The translations under genes and the position numbers were made by a program. Positions 1 through 12,600 of a stretch of DNA of 64,000 nt are shown here, piece by piece (positions within the stretch are counted from its first letter, which is position 1; every line of letters begins with the position of its first letter). A model generated the notes under the pieces. It ran no database searches, was not told the DNA's origin, and saw only the letters and a list, made by a program, of their open reading frames with translations. Source of the DNA: Lineus longissimus (taxonomy: Eukaryota > Nemertea > Pilidiophora > Heteronemertea > Lineidae); the NCBI RefSeq assembly GCF_910592395.1, contig NC_088308.1, positions 7,579,001 through 7,643,000 of the forward strand, given 5' to 3'.

Positions 1-999
1 ACGCGTCAATTAATCAAACATTTCAAAATTTCCCTCAACACGAAGCAGGCTTTTTTCCAGAAGAACATTACTGCATTGTTGACTAAAGCACTACTGAATT
101 CCCATAAACATAACGCCTTCAACAAGTAACTTTCAATCAGTTTATAAAATGATATGGTCACCCATGATGACCTGATTTATTCACCATAGTCTCAAACTAC
201 CTGAGAGGCAGAAGGTAACACCAACAGATTGGCTCATAAAATGTATTCAAGACCTAGTTCAAATGTTCTGTTATCACAAGCTGAGTTTGAATATCAATTT
301 TCCTAAAACTTCTCAGTCATTTCCTGATGAAGTCGTGTAGTGTATATAAGAAATTTGAATAAAATTGATTTTTGAACTTGTATTTGATTGTCTTTCCATG
401 TGATATTCAACAGAACCTTTGGACTAAATGAGGTAAACCAAACTGTTGAAGATCCTTGAATCTATTCAAGACCGACTATCACCTCAGGTACAACCAGACT
501 GCATAACATACATAAAACCAGCGCAAAACAATGACATATATTCAGCAGAGTTCATGCCAGTTAATAGGGCTACAAGTGCAAGTTAACCAGCAACAATTTG
601 CATCACTCTTGCCAAATGTGGCATTCTCCAGTCAACAACACGTCGAATCCTCCTAACAGGGATCTTTAAACACCAAATATACCTTTTCAAAAGCAGTTGT
701 TCAGCAAAGACCCTCATGGGGTCTCAAGGCACATGTAAACCGGGTCTGTAACCTGATACTCACTTTCATTATAATAATATAATATAGGACGGAATATTAT
801 ACCAATACCTACTGAGTATATATAGGTATGATTTTAAGATTTTTAACAATGCCTGCTTGTAAACCAGTCGTAATACATTGTTAGTGTTACACAATTCATG
901 TTACCCAAAGAAGCATCAACAAATCTCTTGCCGATTCTTAACAGAGCAAACTTTTGACATAATATACTCATATTTCACATACATAATGCAGTACTGTAT
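1..999. other. Non-coding flank, nothing recognised
   Basis: AT-rich sequence without an exon, RNA gene or element that I can support. It may belong to a gene outside the window. Confidence 0.5.
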
Positions 1000-1447
1000 G
1001 CATACACAATACAGTATTGTGTTAATACAGTATTGTATACGCATACAATACATGTATGTATACAAACGCAATACAGTATTGTGTTAATACAGTATTGTAT
1101 ACGCATACAATACATGTATGTATACATACGCAATACAGTATTGTGTTCAGTATTGTATACGCATACAATACATGTATGTATACATACGCAATACAGTATT
1201 GTGTTCAGTATTGTATACGCATACAATACATGTATGTATACATACGCAATACAGTATTGTGTTAATACAGTATTGTATACGCATACAATACATGTATGTA
1301 TACATACGCAATACAGTATTGTGTTAATACAGTATCGTATACGCATACAATACATGCATGTATACATACGCAATACAGTATTGTGTTAATACAGTATTGT
1401 ATACGCATACAATACATGTGTGTATACATACGCAATACAGTATTGCG
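1000..1447. repeat. 62/58-bp AT-rich tandem satellite, about 7 copies
   Basis: The motif ATACGCATACAATACATGTA recurs with spacings of 62, 58, 58, 62, 62 and 62 bp. The 58-bp units lack 4 bases (AATA) in the GTTAATACAG segment. Each unit carries short self-complementary words (CAATACAGTATTG, TACATGTA), so long open frames appear on both strands; these are repeat shadows. Confidence 0.95.
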
Positions 1448-1917
1448 TACATGTTATCCACAGATATCATCTGAGAAAATATTTTGATAATTCTTTCATA
1501 CACGTCATCCCTGCTTTCACAGTCTTCCACTACATTCCGAATTCAACGCAAGCAATCTTTGGTAAGCCACCAAAACCAGTGAAAAGAAGTAGGTAGGAAT
1601 GCACTAGGCATAAGAACTCAACAGTGCAAAAATAATCAGGGCTAAATTAGAATAATGTGACTAAATTTGTTCTTCTTTCAAAGACATTGCACATATCGTA
1701 AGAATTTCTCCAGCCCTGGGTCGAAATGTATGGTGCACTGGTTTCGGTTTGGCTTGACGCGGCCCGTTTGGCTTTCACCATATTATATGGAATGTGTGTG
1801 CATGTATACACTTGAGATTTCACAGACAAATAAACGCTGCTCGGTGTATAACGTGGAGGTGTAGGTGCTGATGACATCGAACAATCAGACGAATACGATA
1901 ACAATAGGACAATCGCC

Positions 1918-2001
1918 ATGGACGGGGTCAGCTCATACGTTGCTCTGATTCATCCGGTCGATTATGCTGATCTCCTGAAAGTAGAGAGTCGTAGACGCCT
2001 G
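1918..2001 (+). CDS. Candidate first coding exon, unknown gene
   Basis: An ATG in good context (GCCATGG) opens 28 codons ending exactly at a strong donor (CTG|GTAAGT). The reading begins MDGVSSYVALIHPVDYADLL. The local sequence is richer in CG than its surroundings. An in-phase continuation exists after TTTCTTTCAG at 2831, where 14 codons end in TAG at 2875; this would give a 42-residue protein, but the pairing is a guess. No family was recognised. Confidence 0.2.
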
Positions 2002-3672
2002 GTAAGTTATCATGAAAGAGAAGGAAAGTCTAGCCACCGAGTAGGACAGTACTTTGAAACCGAAAAGGAGATTGATTCATAAATTGACATTTGTTGATGG
2101 TACTGAGCTGGTGGTCCTTGGCTGTCTCACCAAGACTGCTAAGGTAGATCGAAAATGCAGACCAAAACCTGAGGTGCCAGACGACAGTTTTGGGTATGAT
2201 TTAAGGTCTACCACAGTGGTCTAAATAGACAACCAGGGACCTACAGCAACAGAGATATTTTAAACTTTCTTTTCTAAAATGACTTAGACCTAAAATCAAA
2301 TTTAAATCGGAGCATTCTTGGTTGCGACACCAAGAATGATCCAATCAAAATGAGGGTTCACATATTTTCCATTGCAAACATATTCATCCTGTGACCAAGG
2401 CCTTTTAGAATATCAGTTTGATCAGGATCTCCCAAACTGAAGCGTTACCCCAAGGAGCAGGCCGATGCAATAAGTCTGATCATTGATATTTAACTGGAAT
2501 ATGATTTTTCACTGGGGCTGAAGTGTAGGCCAGTAGAGTACATTAGAGTTTTTCCATACCTCTATATGTTTAATATCAATGCCCTTGAGCAAAATATTTG
2601 CTTGATCACGTTTATTCTGGACAATGTGTCTGTACCACCACACACATTGGCCACAAACACACAACCACTGTCAAGATTGTAAAGAATGAGTTACAGTGCA
2701 AACAATGCTGAGTTGATGATTAAAGTGATGACTTAAAATGAGTGCATGAATACTAGAAATGAAAATGTGTCTGTGGTTAGAATAAAAGTGTAGGGCCCAT
2801 AGGGTTAATATAGCCAAGAATTTCTTTCAGGTTTTTGTGTCCAGTAGCTTTCCAATCCGGTTATTTTCAAAATAGCAAGATCATTTTTGTTAAAACAGTT
2901 GGAAGATGTACCTTTTCAACAGTATAAAAGGAGGTGGAAATTAAAAAGCAAGCTATGATGGGGAGGGAAACGTCGCTCCGACATTCTCTCCTGTTCCAAA
3001 TTGAGAGCCCTGAAGAACAGCCTCAATGAAGGATTTTGGAGTGTTTTTTCTTCTTCTTTGAACAACATTAAGGGGTCAAGGCAGAAAAGAGTGTAAAGTA
3101 GCCTAATGGGATTGAGAAGTGCAGAATGAGTTGAGTGTTACATGAAAATATTAAAAGACGCTAAAAAGATACATGAAATAAACCATACCTTTAAACTTCC
3201 GCCTGAAAAACCAATAAGAAGACTCGCTATGACTATATAGAAAAGTTTATAGCAAACATCGAAAGGAAGGCATGGAGACCATGGTCTAAACATGCAACAG
3301 TGGATGCAGTTGTTTCGAAAAGTAGTTTAAGTGTGGCCATTTAAATCAATAAACCAATTACGGGCTGTCAGAAATAGTCAACAGATAACTGGAATCCTCC
3401 TTTTAATTCCTTCTGCCATTCAATTTCAACAACACAAAGGATTCCAGTGAGTCCACTGTCCTTTTCTGGCTGCCCACGACTGGTGTATTAATCTGAATCA
3501 CTACACTGAGTACGCTAACTATCAAAGTCAAATAACAACACGAATGGCTGCCAATTTGAGAGGGTGAATTTCAGAGACTGCAGAATGAACATGTATGTGT
3601 AGGACAAAACATGAAGGAAAGTGGAAGAACAGGTGAAACTCATTACTATTTCAGGCCAAGGAGAACACAAAT
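2002..3672. other. Non-coding, probable PKD2 3' flank
   Basis: No supported exon apart from the speculative one at 2831-2875. The part next to 3673 lies directly downstream of the PKD2 stop codon and probably includes its 3' untranslated region. No repeat array was seen. Confidence 0.5.
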
Positions 3673-6600
3673 CTAAAACATCCTATCGTTGCATTTGGGA
3701 ATACTTGTACTCACAGGATTCTGTCCACCGCCCGAGCCTGATCCTGGCCTCGATGACGACGACCGAGGTCTCAGACCACCTCGACCACTACTGCCGCTCG
3801 GAGAACCACCACGGGCGCTCGCCTGTCCAATCGACGTCTCGGAGTCCCACCTTTCTAACTCTTCTCTCACTAACCGTTCCATTTGTTCTCGTTTGACTTC
3901 GTCGCTGGTGCCGTCGGACTGAAAGAGAAACAAAACTGTGACGAAACAACAGACAAAAACTTTGCAATTGGTTTACTCTAGACCTGTTGATTTTCACGAA
4001 TAAAATGAGTCAAACCTCGACCGGAAGCATGCAATCCATAGGTTGTCTTCTCACTCCTATCGCGATTGTCTCCTCACTCCTCATTGGTAATTGGCCGGAG
4101 ACCCCACCTTGACCTGTGGTCTCATAGCCGTAGGCCTCCTGGCCAAAGGCCTTCACAAATGTGATCTGCTGACTCAATCATGAGTGTGATCTGCTATCCA
4201 AGAACCAAACTCCTACGAGGCTGGTCTTTCAATTATATTCAACCAGGTGCACTATCAGATCAACCAGATGCACTATCAAATCAAGTGAAATTAAACTCCT
4301 AGGCCTAATAATACTCAAATATCTGATTTTTTAAGCGCACAGAACAGCTGGTCCTCTCTATACGATGGTGTAAACTTCAATGAACTGAATGCCTCTCCAG
4401 TCGAACTCAGGTCTGTAGATGTGAGCAATTCTAATATCATCGTTATGCATTATTCTACGCAAATGCACAAACTTACCTCGGTAATACTATCCAAGATTTT
4501 CCCCATCGTCTCGCGCCGTTTTAATTTTGCCTTTTCCATCGCCTCCAGCTTGACTAGGACTGCGTCTATTTTTGATACGATGCTTCCAATCGAGTGTTCC
4601 ATACGGTCAACCCGTCGCGACAAAACAGTAAACTCTTCATAGGAGACGCCACTTATCGCCCGGCCGCTCCGTGTCGATTTCGTTCCGCTGTCTTCGTCGT
4701 CCGTCTCGTCACCACTGTCTTCTAAACTGATTCGACTGGCGGTTCTTTTTTGGGCAGTCTGTGGTCGTTTTTCGGTGGTATCCAGATTTTCGAATTCCTT
4801 GTTCAGTTCCGCCTTCTGTCCTTCGAGGTCTGCCTGCATCTTCCTCTGTTCGTCCTCATCAAGTACCCGGTCGCCGTCAAGATCATATTTGGCGAACACA
4901 GCTTCAATTTCAGTGTCAGCGTAGCCCCGACTGAAAGAAGAATGACAACATTCACAACTGAGATAATATCTAGTCTTCTTGACTGAATTACTGAACTTAT
5001 TACTTGTTTTACTCAGACTTTCTACAACACTATACAGATAATTTGCCTTAGTTTTAATGATGGTCTACCTCTAATAGACATAGGCCAGATGCGAAAGGGC
5101 CACTATGAATGACAGTTTCAGGAACCAAACCCATAATTTTTGGATCAACCAACCTCTCCAGAACTGAAGCATTTCTTCTTTCGAATACACATGGGCAAAA
5201 TCTGGCTATGTCATTTATGTAATCAACGCGAGCTGTCACCTGACGATGAGAGGCAATTGAATATAGGGTTGTTACTTACGTCTTGAGATCCTGCCTCCAT
5301 TCCTCAAAGTCGAGTTGTTTGTCGTGGTTGATGTCAGCGGACTGAAGGGCCTTCTGGATGTCCACGATCTTGTCACGCTTCAGGTTCAGTTTGTCCAGCA
5401 TCTTGTTGTATCCCTGCAACATTGCAAAATAAGTAATGTTGGATGTTAAAGGGTTTTATTCCCCATCATGAATATTTGTGCAAATACACTTTTCAGTACC
5501 AAGTTACTACATAGGGCAGCAGTAGCCCAGTGGAAGAGAGTCCCCCTCTTGATCAAGAGGTCATGGGTTCGACTCCCGGCCAAGTCACTGCCTGGTTCCC
5601 CCACTGGTCAATTCAAGTGAGCATCTTCTGACTGCTCCCTGAAACCCCGATAAATTTCTGTGGAGACCGAGTCCAAGTTGGTCCCGGTACACTCGTGTGA
5701 TAGAGAGGGAAACTCTCTTCAACAACATATGCTTCCTCCTGGGTCTCCGGTGTCCTACTCACATTACAATCGCCCAATAGTGTTTATAGAGCTGATAATC
5801 TCCTATGAGACACTCGGACAGCTCTCAAATCAATAGTTTTTACACACCTTCTTGAAGTAATCAGCCATCTCAAACTCATTCTTCTGCTCAGCAATATCAG
5901 CCTTGACCTCAGAGTACGTGTCGTTGATGATGGCCAAGAACATGTTCAGCAGTACGAAGAATACAAAGAACACGTAAAGCATGAAGTAGATGGGGCCGAG
6001 GACCCTGTTGGCAGACTCCAGCTCGTGAAAGTTGAAATCACCGAGGATGATTCGGAACAGGGTAAACCTGAAGTAGAGAGGCGACGCAGGAGTTAGCGCA
6101 GAAATTTTCATTGTTGCGGATCATGTGGCTTTTGAAACATATTATATCCAAAGACAAGGAAGTGTGTCTTCACTCACATATACCTTCAAGTACTTGCAGT
6201 AATGTGTTTTTGATGGAATATGTATGACATCATTGCATGGCGGGGTCAGTTGCATGCTCCTCCCCTTGCCTGCATTACTTGGTACCGAGTGAAGGGCCCA
6301 GAAGCTCCAGGTGGGAATATGAGAGCACTTTGGCATACTGTTTTGTTCACAATCCAAGGGGTGGTTTCGAAACCGAACCCTTTGTCTTCCAAGGTCGAGC
6401 TAGTTTTACAGTGCTTTGATACTAAGCCAAGTCAGCGAAAAGCACACAATGATGGCTGCCGCTAGAAGAAAAAAACAATTTCTCACACTGCTCTAGTGTC
6501 ACAATCTTATTTGTGAACAACATTGACAGGTTAAGTTGAAAGTGTATGGTGCTGCTCTGCGGTTCAGGGGGCCTCTATACTTACACAGCGCTAGGGAAGC

Positions 6601-9600
6601 TGTTGAAGTCCCTGACCTGAGTACCAAAGATCAGATAGCCGAGCTGGGCAAACGCAAAGAAGATGATGAAGAACATGACAGCGAACCCAGCGAGATCCTT
6701 TGCACAACGGGCCAGGGTTGATGACAGCTGGGTCATGGTCTTGTTGAAGCTGATATACTTGAAAACCTGCAAGAGATCCGATACATTTTATAAACAATGA
6801 TAACTTTACATACAGTCATTTATCTGCTTGAGCTGAAGGTGTAAGATCTACAAAACAACAAACATCTCCTAAATGCTGTCGTTAATAGGGAGATGTCCTG
6901 ACTACAGATTGCATAGAAATTACTCAATTGGGACCAATTCACTGTCCTTCGGGGATGTCCTACTAAAAGAGGTGTCCCCAAGGGAGGTTTTGCTGTATCA
7001 TAAACAATGATGAATGTACACAAAATCTGAGTCTATTTGAATCTGAGTTCTATTAAAAGGTGTCAGGGTAGACCGGGAAGTGTGAAATCGGATGACAACC
7101 TCTGCCGAGGTAGACATCAGACTATAAATCCCAACTTTATCTTGTTTCTCTCCTGCGAGATGTACTCGATCTTCATTTTGGTGTTTTATCCCGAGTTTGC
7201 CAGGTGAACACCTACCTTGACCCAGGAGCAGAACACGGCAATGGCCACAGCATTGTTGAACTGTATCTGCCAGAAGCTCAGAAACTCAAAGTCTGCATAC
7301 TGTTCCGGTTCTTTCAGCAGCTGGGTGAGGATCTCCGATACCTTGATCGTCCGATAGATGTTGAAGATGATGCAGATTATCGATATGACTATCACGATGA
7401 TATCCAGGATGTTCCACACGCTCTTGAAGTAGCCCAGTCGGTGCTTCTTGATCTGAAACATCAATGATTCGATAGTCTTAGAGACTTGTATATTTCTTAA
7501 ATCCACTATCCACATCAGTAGGTTCCTTTCTTTGTCTATTTCAATCAGGGCAGGACGTCATAAGCACAGGCCTACTGACATCTTTACACCTTGTAACTTT
7601 GTAGCCTATTTTGGGGAAAAAATTTATGACCGCCACAAGTATGAGAAATTTACACCTGCTGAGTGATTCGACAACTGAAAACTCACCTCGATGGCCTCCT
7701 CAATGATGTAATAGATGATGAACAGCGTGAAGAGACATTCGCAGGCCAGGACGAAGAAATCTTTGGGGGTCACGTATCGCAGCAGTTTGACGGTCCTGAA
7801 CACATGGGAGGGGAGGGCGCCACCAGTGGGAGGAAACTCAACCAAAATCCTGCAAGAAAAACGAGCAGTCTCACTTATAAAGCATAATATGGTATTAACC
7901 ATGGGCAAATCTCCAAGCCCCCTGATCAATATTGCTTCACTTAGTTAAGTTAAGTTAAGAAATTTGTGATAATGCATTGCCAGCAGCAGCACTTGATATT
8001 TATGAGAACCCAAACTTGATAATTTTCGAGTCTGGTAACTTAAAATTAAGTAGTTTTCTAAAGTTTTAAAACAACTAACTCCTCACCTGATGACGCAGAA
8101 CAAGTTGATGTTTGCATTATAGACAGTGAAATCGACAAACACGACTCGACTTCCTCGATCAAGCCAGAGATTCTCCTTCAGCGTGATGATCTTGGCGAGA
8201 GAGCTGTCCCGGAATCGTGTCAGGTCTTCGTAGTACCCCGCGCCGCTGTAGGTGGCCATCATACCCTCATGGGAGGAGCCTTTCAGCTTCGCCTCGCTTG
8301 TAAATGACCAGCTGCAAAAAACCGACGAGGAGTGAATTTAATCGAGTCTGCCATCTTTATATGACAACATTTTCAATCAATCACTGGTACAAACCGGTGC
8401 TCTTGCACTGCACATATGCGACATCAAATATTTACCCTGAAAACAAGCAGGGCTAATAGCTCAATATTGGTGTATGAATGTTGCGTTGAAGTCCAATTGC
8501 TGAAATTTCCTGAAGGATATAATGCTGAGCTGAGTTGACACTGATGTTAGTCATTAGCTGAAATTTCCTGAAGGATATAATGCTGAGCTGAGTTGACACT
8601 GATGTTAGTCATTAGCACTGATTGAGCACCGGGAATCAGGGATTTAAAAATAAACTCAAGTCAAGAGAAGACACTGTGTCGTTTCTTATTAAAGCATCTT
8701 TTTAGTCTGAACAAAAGGATTCAACTTACGCCGTGAGATTATGAAACTGGGGTGGTCCAAACGGCTCCGTCGCTTCAACACTTGTGGCATAGGAATCAAA
8801 GCATTCCTTGATTTCGTTCGAGAAGTCTTCAGGGACAGTGCAGGAGTCGTTGCGGACCTTCAGCTGGCGGATTCGTGGCACACCAAGCAGTCGGTTCTCG
8901 TAGAAGATATAGCCAAGTTCGTCGTTGGTTACGTTCTTGCCGTTGTACCACTTCTCCCAGTAGAGTCCGTCCATCAGTGGAGATTCGGCAAACTGAAAAG
9001 AGAATGACGGGGTTGAGTTTATACGAAAACGCCAACACAACTGACAAATCTACAGAGGACACATCTAACACCACCTGGATCCATTGTATAACACACAGAT
9101 CCATCCATGGTCCCTATGACAGTGTAGAGTAGATTAGAACTGTATTCAAATTTCATAATCAGCTCCGGTCAGCCTGATGTCTAAAGTTGTGAGTTTATAA
9201 TGAATGATATTGGTGCTTGTTATGCACTCTAATTACGCAGGAACTGAGTATTCAAAAGTGCTCTTTCAACTACAAGTGACTCCCGAAGGCTTGTGGAGAA
9301 TGTAGGCCTTCAGCCCCTTCAGGAGTGAAGTCACAAGGGATTTTGCCAAGTGAATCCTTACAGTTTTGGATGGCACTGGCAGACAGGTCCACAAAGCTGG
9401 GAAGGCTTAAGCGAGACTGCCCACCAAGGGTCTGGTGCCAAACAGTGACACAAGAAAGGAGAAGCTCAGAGGCAGATCTAAGTCCAATCATGGCTTCGGG
9501 ATAGTCTATTGAGTCAGGTTCCTTATGTCTTAGGCAGTTACCGCCTTGAGACAACCGCAGCAAGATTTCATCCCGAGTTTCTAATCGCCATGTGCGTCAA

Positions 9601-12600
9601 TCTGACCAGTCACAGCCAGGAGGCGCATGTCATATCACAGAGGATGAGCCTAAACAACACCAGGAGATAATGGAAGAAATTGACACACTAAGATTTCACA
9701 TAAGGAAGACAACAGTGAAAAGAACAACCAGTCTCTCTCAAACTGCCGACCTCTGAGCCGCATGCGCCTGATTTTGCCACGACTGGTCACAATTGTTTGA
9801 AATGTGCTTACCCTCCAGAAGTCGTGCATGGTTGTCAGTCCACGGAACGTGTTCTTTGTGTCGGGAAACGAGGTGTCGAGGAACAATTCGCTCATCACTT
9901 TGGTGTAGTAGAACATGGTCGAACTGGTCATTCCAAACGTCACTGGAAAACAAAAAAGATTTTGATTTGAAAGTGTTTTCAAATGATCGTCTCGTAACAT
10001 GGCCCTGGGCAAGGGAATGCTGGAATGAAAGCCAATTGTTTCAGCTTCCATGTGCAAGACTGCAAAACTGGATTTTGCTCACCTCTAGTGCATGTACATT
10101 ACTCCCTTGAATTTACTTTTAGTGATACACTGCAATACACTTAAAAAGTTCATCATGTTCATTTATTTGACCCTTATGCACCATAAAACTAACCATTGTA
10201 TACCAGAGTTCATTAACCCTTTAGATCCCGGAATATTGTTTCCCTGTATATCCCTGGAGCATTTCATCATTTCATATTTCATCAATAGATCCCTAACCGG
10301 CCGAAAACCGACCTTAGTTTCATTGCTTAGAGCTCAGATAGTAGAAGAAAAGACGTCATCAGGTCACTAATAGCACCAGATGCTATGCGACAGTATACCA
10401 GATTTTAACACGTGATTCAACATAAAGTTTCTGCCTACCAGTAACAACATATATCGACTTAATTTGTATTCATTTCACATACAAATGCGCATTTTATCAC
10501 AACTTGTTAATTTCACAAACACATGTCATGCAAGTGCATTTTATCACAATTTAGGTTTAACCACCTCTTGATGTTGTGTTTTTGTATGTTTTAACCACCT
10601 CTTGATGTTGTCTTTTTGTATGTTTTAACCACCTCTTGATGTTGTCTTTTTGTATGTTTTAACCACCTCTTGATGTTGTCTTTTTGTATGTTTTAACCAC
10701 CTCTTGATGTTGTGTTTTTGTGTGTTTTAACCACCTCTTGATGTTGTGTTTTTGTATGTTTTAACCACCTCTTGATGTTGTCTTTTTGTATGTTTTAACC
10801 ACCTCTTGATGTTGTCTTTTTGTATGTTTTAACCACCTCTTGATGTTGTGTTTTTGTGTGTTTTAACCACCTCTTGATGTTGTGTTTTTGTATGTCGGTA
10901 GCAGCTCAGCCTCGAACTGTACTTAACGAAATGTTGAAGCATATCGGTGTAACCATAGCTACAAGACACAAGAGCTCTTCAAAAACTCTCCACCTACATG
11001 CTATAGATGCTAGTCACTGTACATGTACTCTAATAATATACTGCTTTATTGACAGGTAGCCTGGAAACACTACAACAAAACTATTGAGTTTTATTCGCAA
11101 AACAATATGAATTGTTTGCTGGCAAACATGACAATTCCTTTTATATGTGTACCAATCATTGCCAGGCATGCACTACATGGAACACATGCCTCATCCAAAA
11201 CGGAAGTCTGATAAAGCACTGAACAAATCCATCAATTTTCACTTTTGAATATCATGATTTTTAAACTTTACACTCAGATATAAGCCTGAAATAACGATTT
11301 CAAGGGGCTGTGCTTGCACACACTCCTCACATGCCTTATCTATTCCTTATTGACCGCAGCTGCATTGTATTGGCGTAACCATGCCAACACAAAGCTTGTG
11401 TATTAAGATATGTATTTTTAAATATTTAACACTTATGCCGTGGTCACACTGGGGTTTTAACACGAATTGAATTCGAATTAAAACGTTGATACGTATTGGG
11501 GCGTCACACTCAATTCGGTTCATACCGATCTCAATCCGCTTTAACCAACACGGTTCTTAAACCGAATTGAATGCGAATCAGCTAATCCGAATCAACGAAA
11601 CCGTATTGAGATTTCAAGTGTGACGCGCTTGATACGAATTAAGGTTTTCGATCGCACTGCGCATGCGCCCGGCGCATGGAAAGTGACCTTAATTGACCGC
11701 GGGAACCAGTGCTCCGAACTAGTTAACTGATGTATTTAAATGATCTCATTAACTCAAATCGTTTTTCGTTATGCCATAGAATAGGGAAAAATCAACTCCC
11801 TTGCACGTGACTTGCATTTCCATTTCCTGGCAAGGTATGTTGCCGCCGGTTCGTTGGTCAAAGGTACACTGGTCAGCAACATCGTCGCGGCGGGGTTTTC
11901 CCCGGTTTTGGCCTCGTTTTCGAGGGCGAGGCCGGGATTCTCCGCATTTAGCGACGGTGGTGTCGACTCGCTGAGGACACTCCTCTTTGACCCGAACTTT
12001 GGCAATAGGCATGGCCGGGAGATGGAAATGGTCAAGCACCTTACGCGATTTTAACTTGTTAATAATGACTGTGTGAAACTGTGATATTATATACTTATAT
12101 GTTTTGTACTTGAAATTTTATTCCCCCATATGGGAGGTTAATAAATAATAACAATAATAATAATAATAATAGATGGCGCGTCGTTAGTATGCATTGAGTG
12201 TGGCGCGTTTTAAACCGATTTGAATGCGTATTCGGGCCAGTGTGACGCGACCGTTCTAAAACTGGATTAACCAATTCGTATTCCGGAGAGCGCTCTACGG
12301 AATTCGGTTTCAATTCGCATCCAGTGTGAACACACCATTAGTATTGCAAATATGAATAATGATCCTGAAGGCACTGGATGATTAACAGTTTAGTTTATCA
12401 GAAGTTTACATTGTTAACCTCTGTGAAAGGATGCAGCTAAACAAATTATGGCGACACAAGGTAAACTGATCTGATTTGATTAGAAATTGAAATCGTGATT
12501 TTACATAATGTTCTGTACACAAATTAGAATACACTGTAATGTTCACCTAATTTTTCAATTCTTTCAAATTTCTTACTCTTAGACTTAGTCTTAAGACTAA

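Noticed and set aside
975-1389. Overlapping open frames on both strands
   Set aside because: They are translations of the 62/58-bp satellite, with no codon structure or homology.
5514-5592. Functional tRNA gene
   Set aside because: A/B boxes and stem are present, but the sequence runs into a SINE-type body without a clean end.
6537-6721. Plus-strand frames over PKD2 exons (also at 7204-7467 and 8741-9007)
   Set aside because: Antisense shadows of conserved PKD2 coding exons.
9270-9563. 97-codon minus-strand frame in a PKD2 intron
   Set aside because: No motif recognised and no splice fit with PKD2; perhaps a decayed mobile element, but I cannot support that.
10556-10894. CRISPR-like regular repeat array
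   Set aside because: It is a directly adjacent 34-bp minisatellite without unique spacers, in an animal intron.
11812-12054. 80-codon frame as an independent gene
   Set aside because: Its C-terminal pattern and following tail are shared with 33582-33912, so it is a retroelement end.
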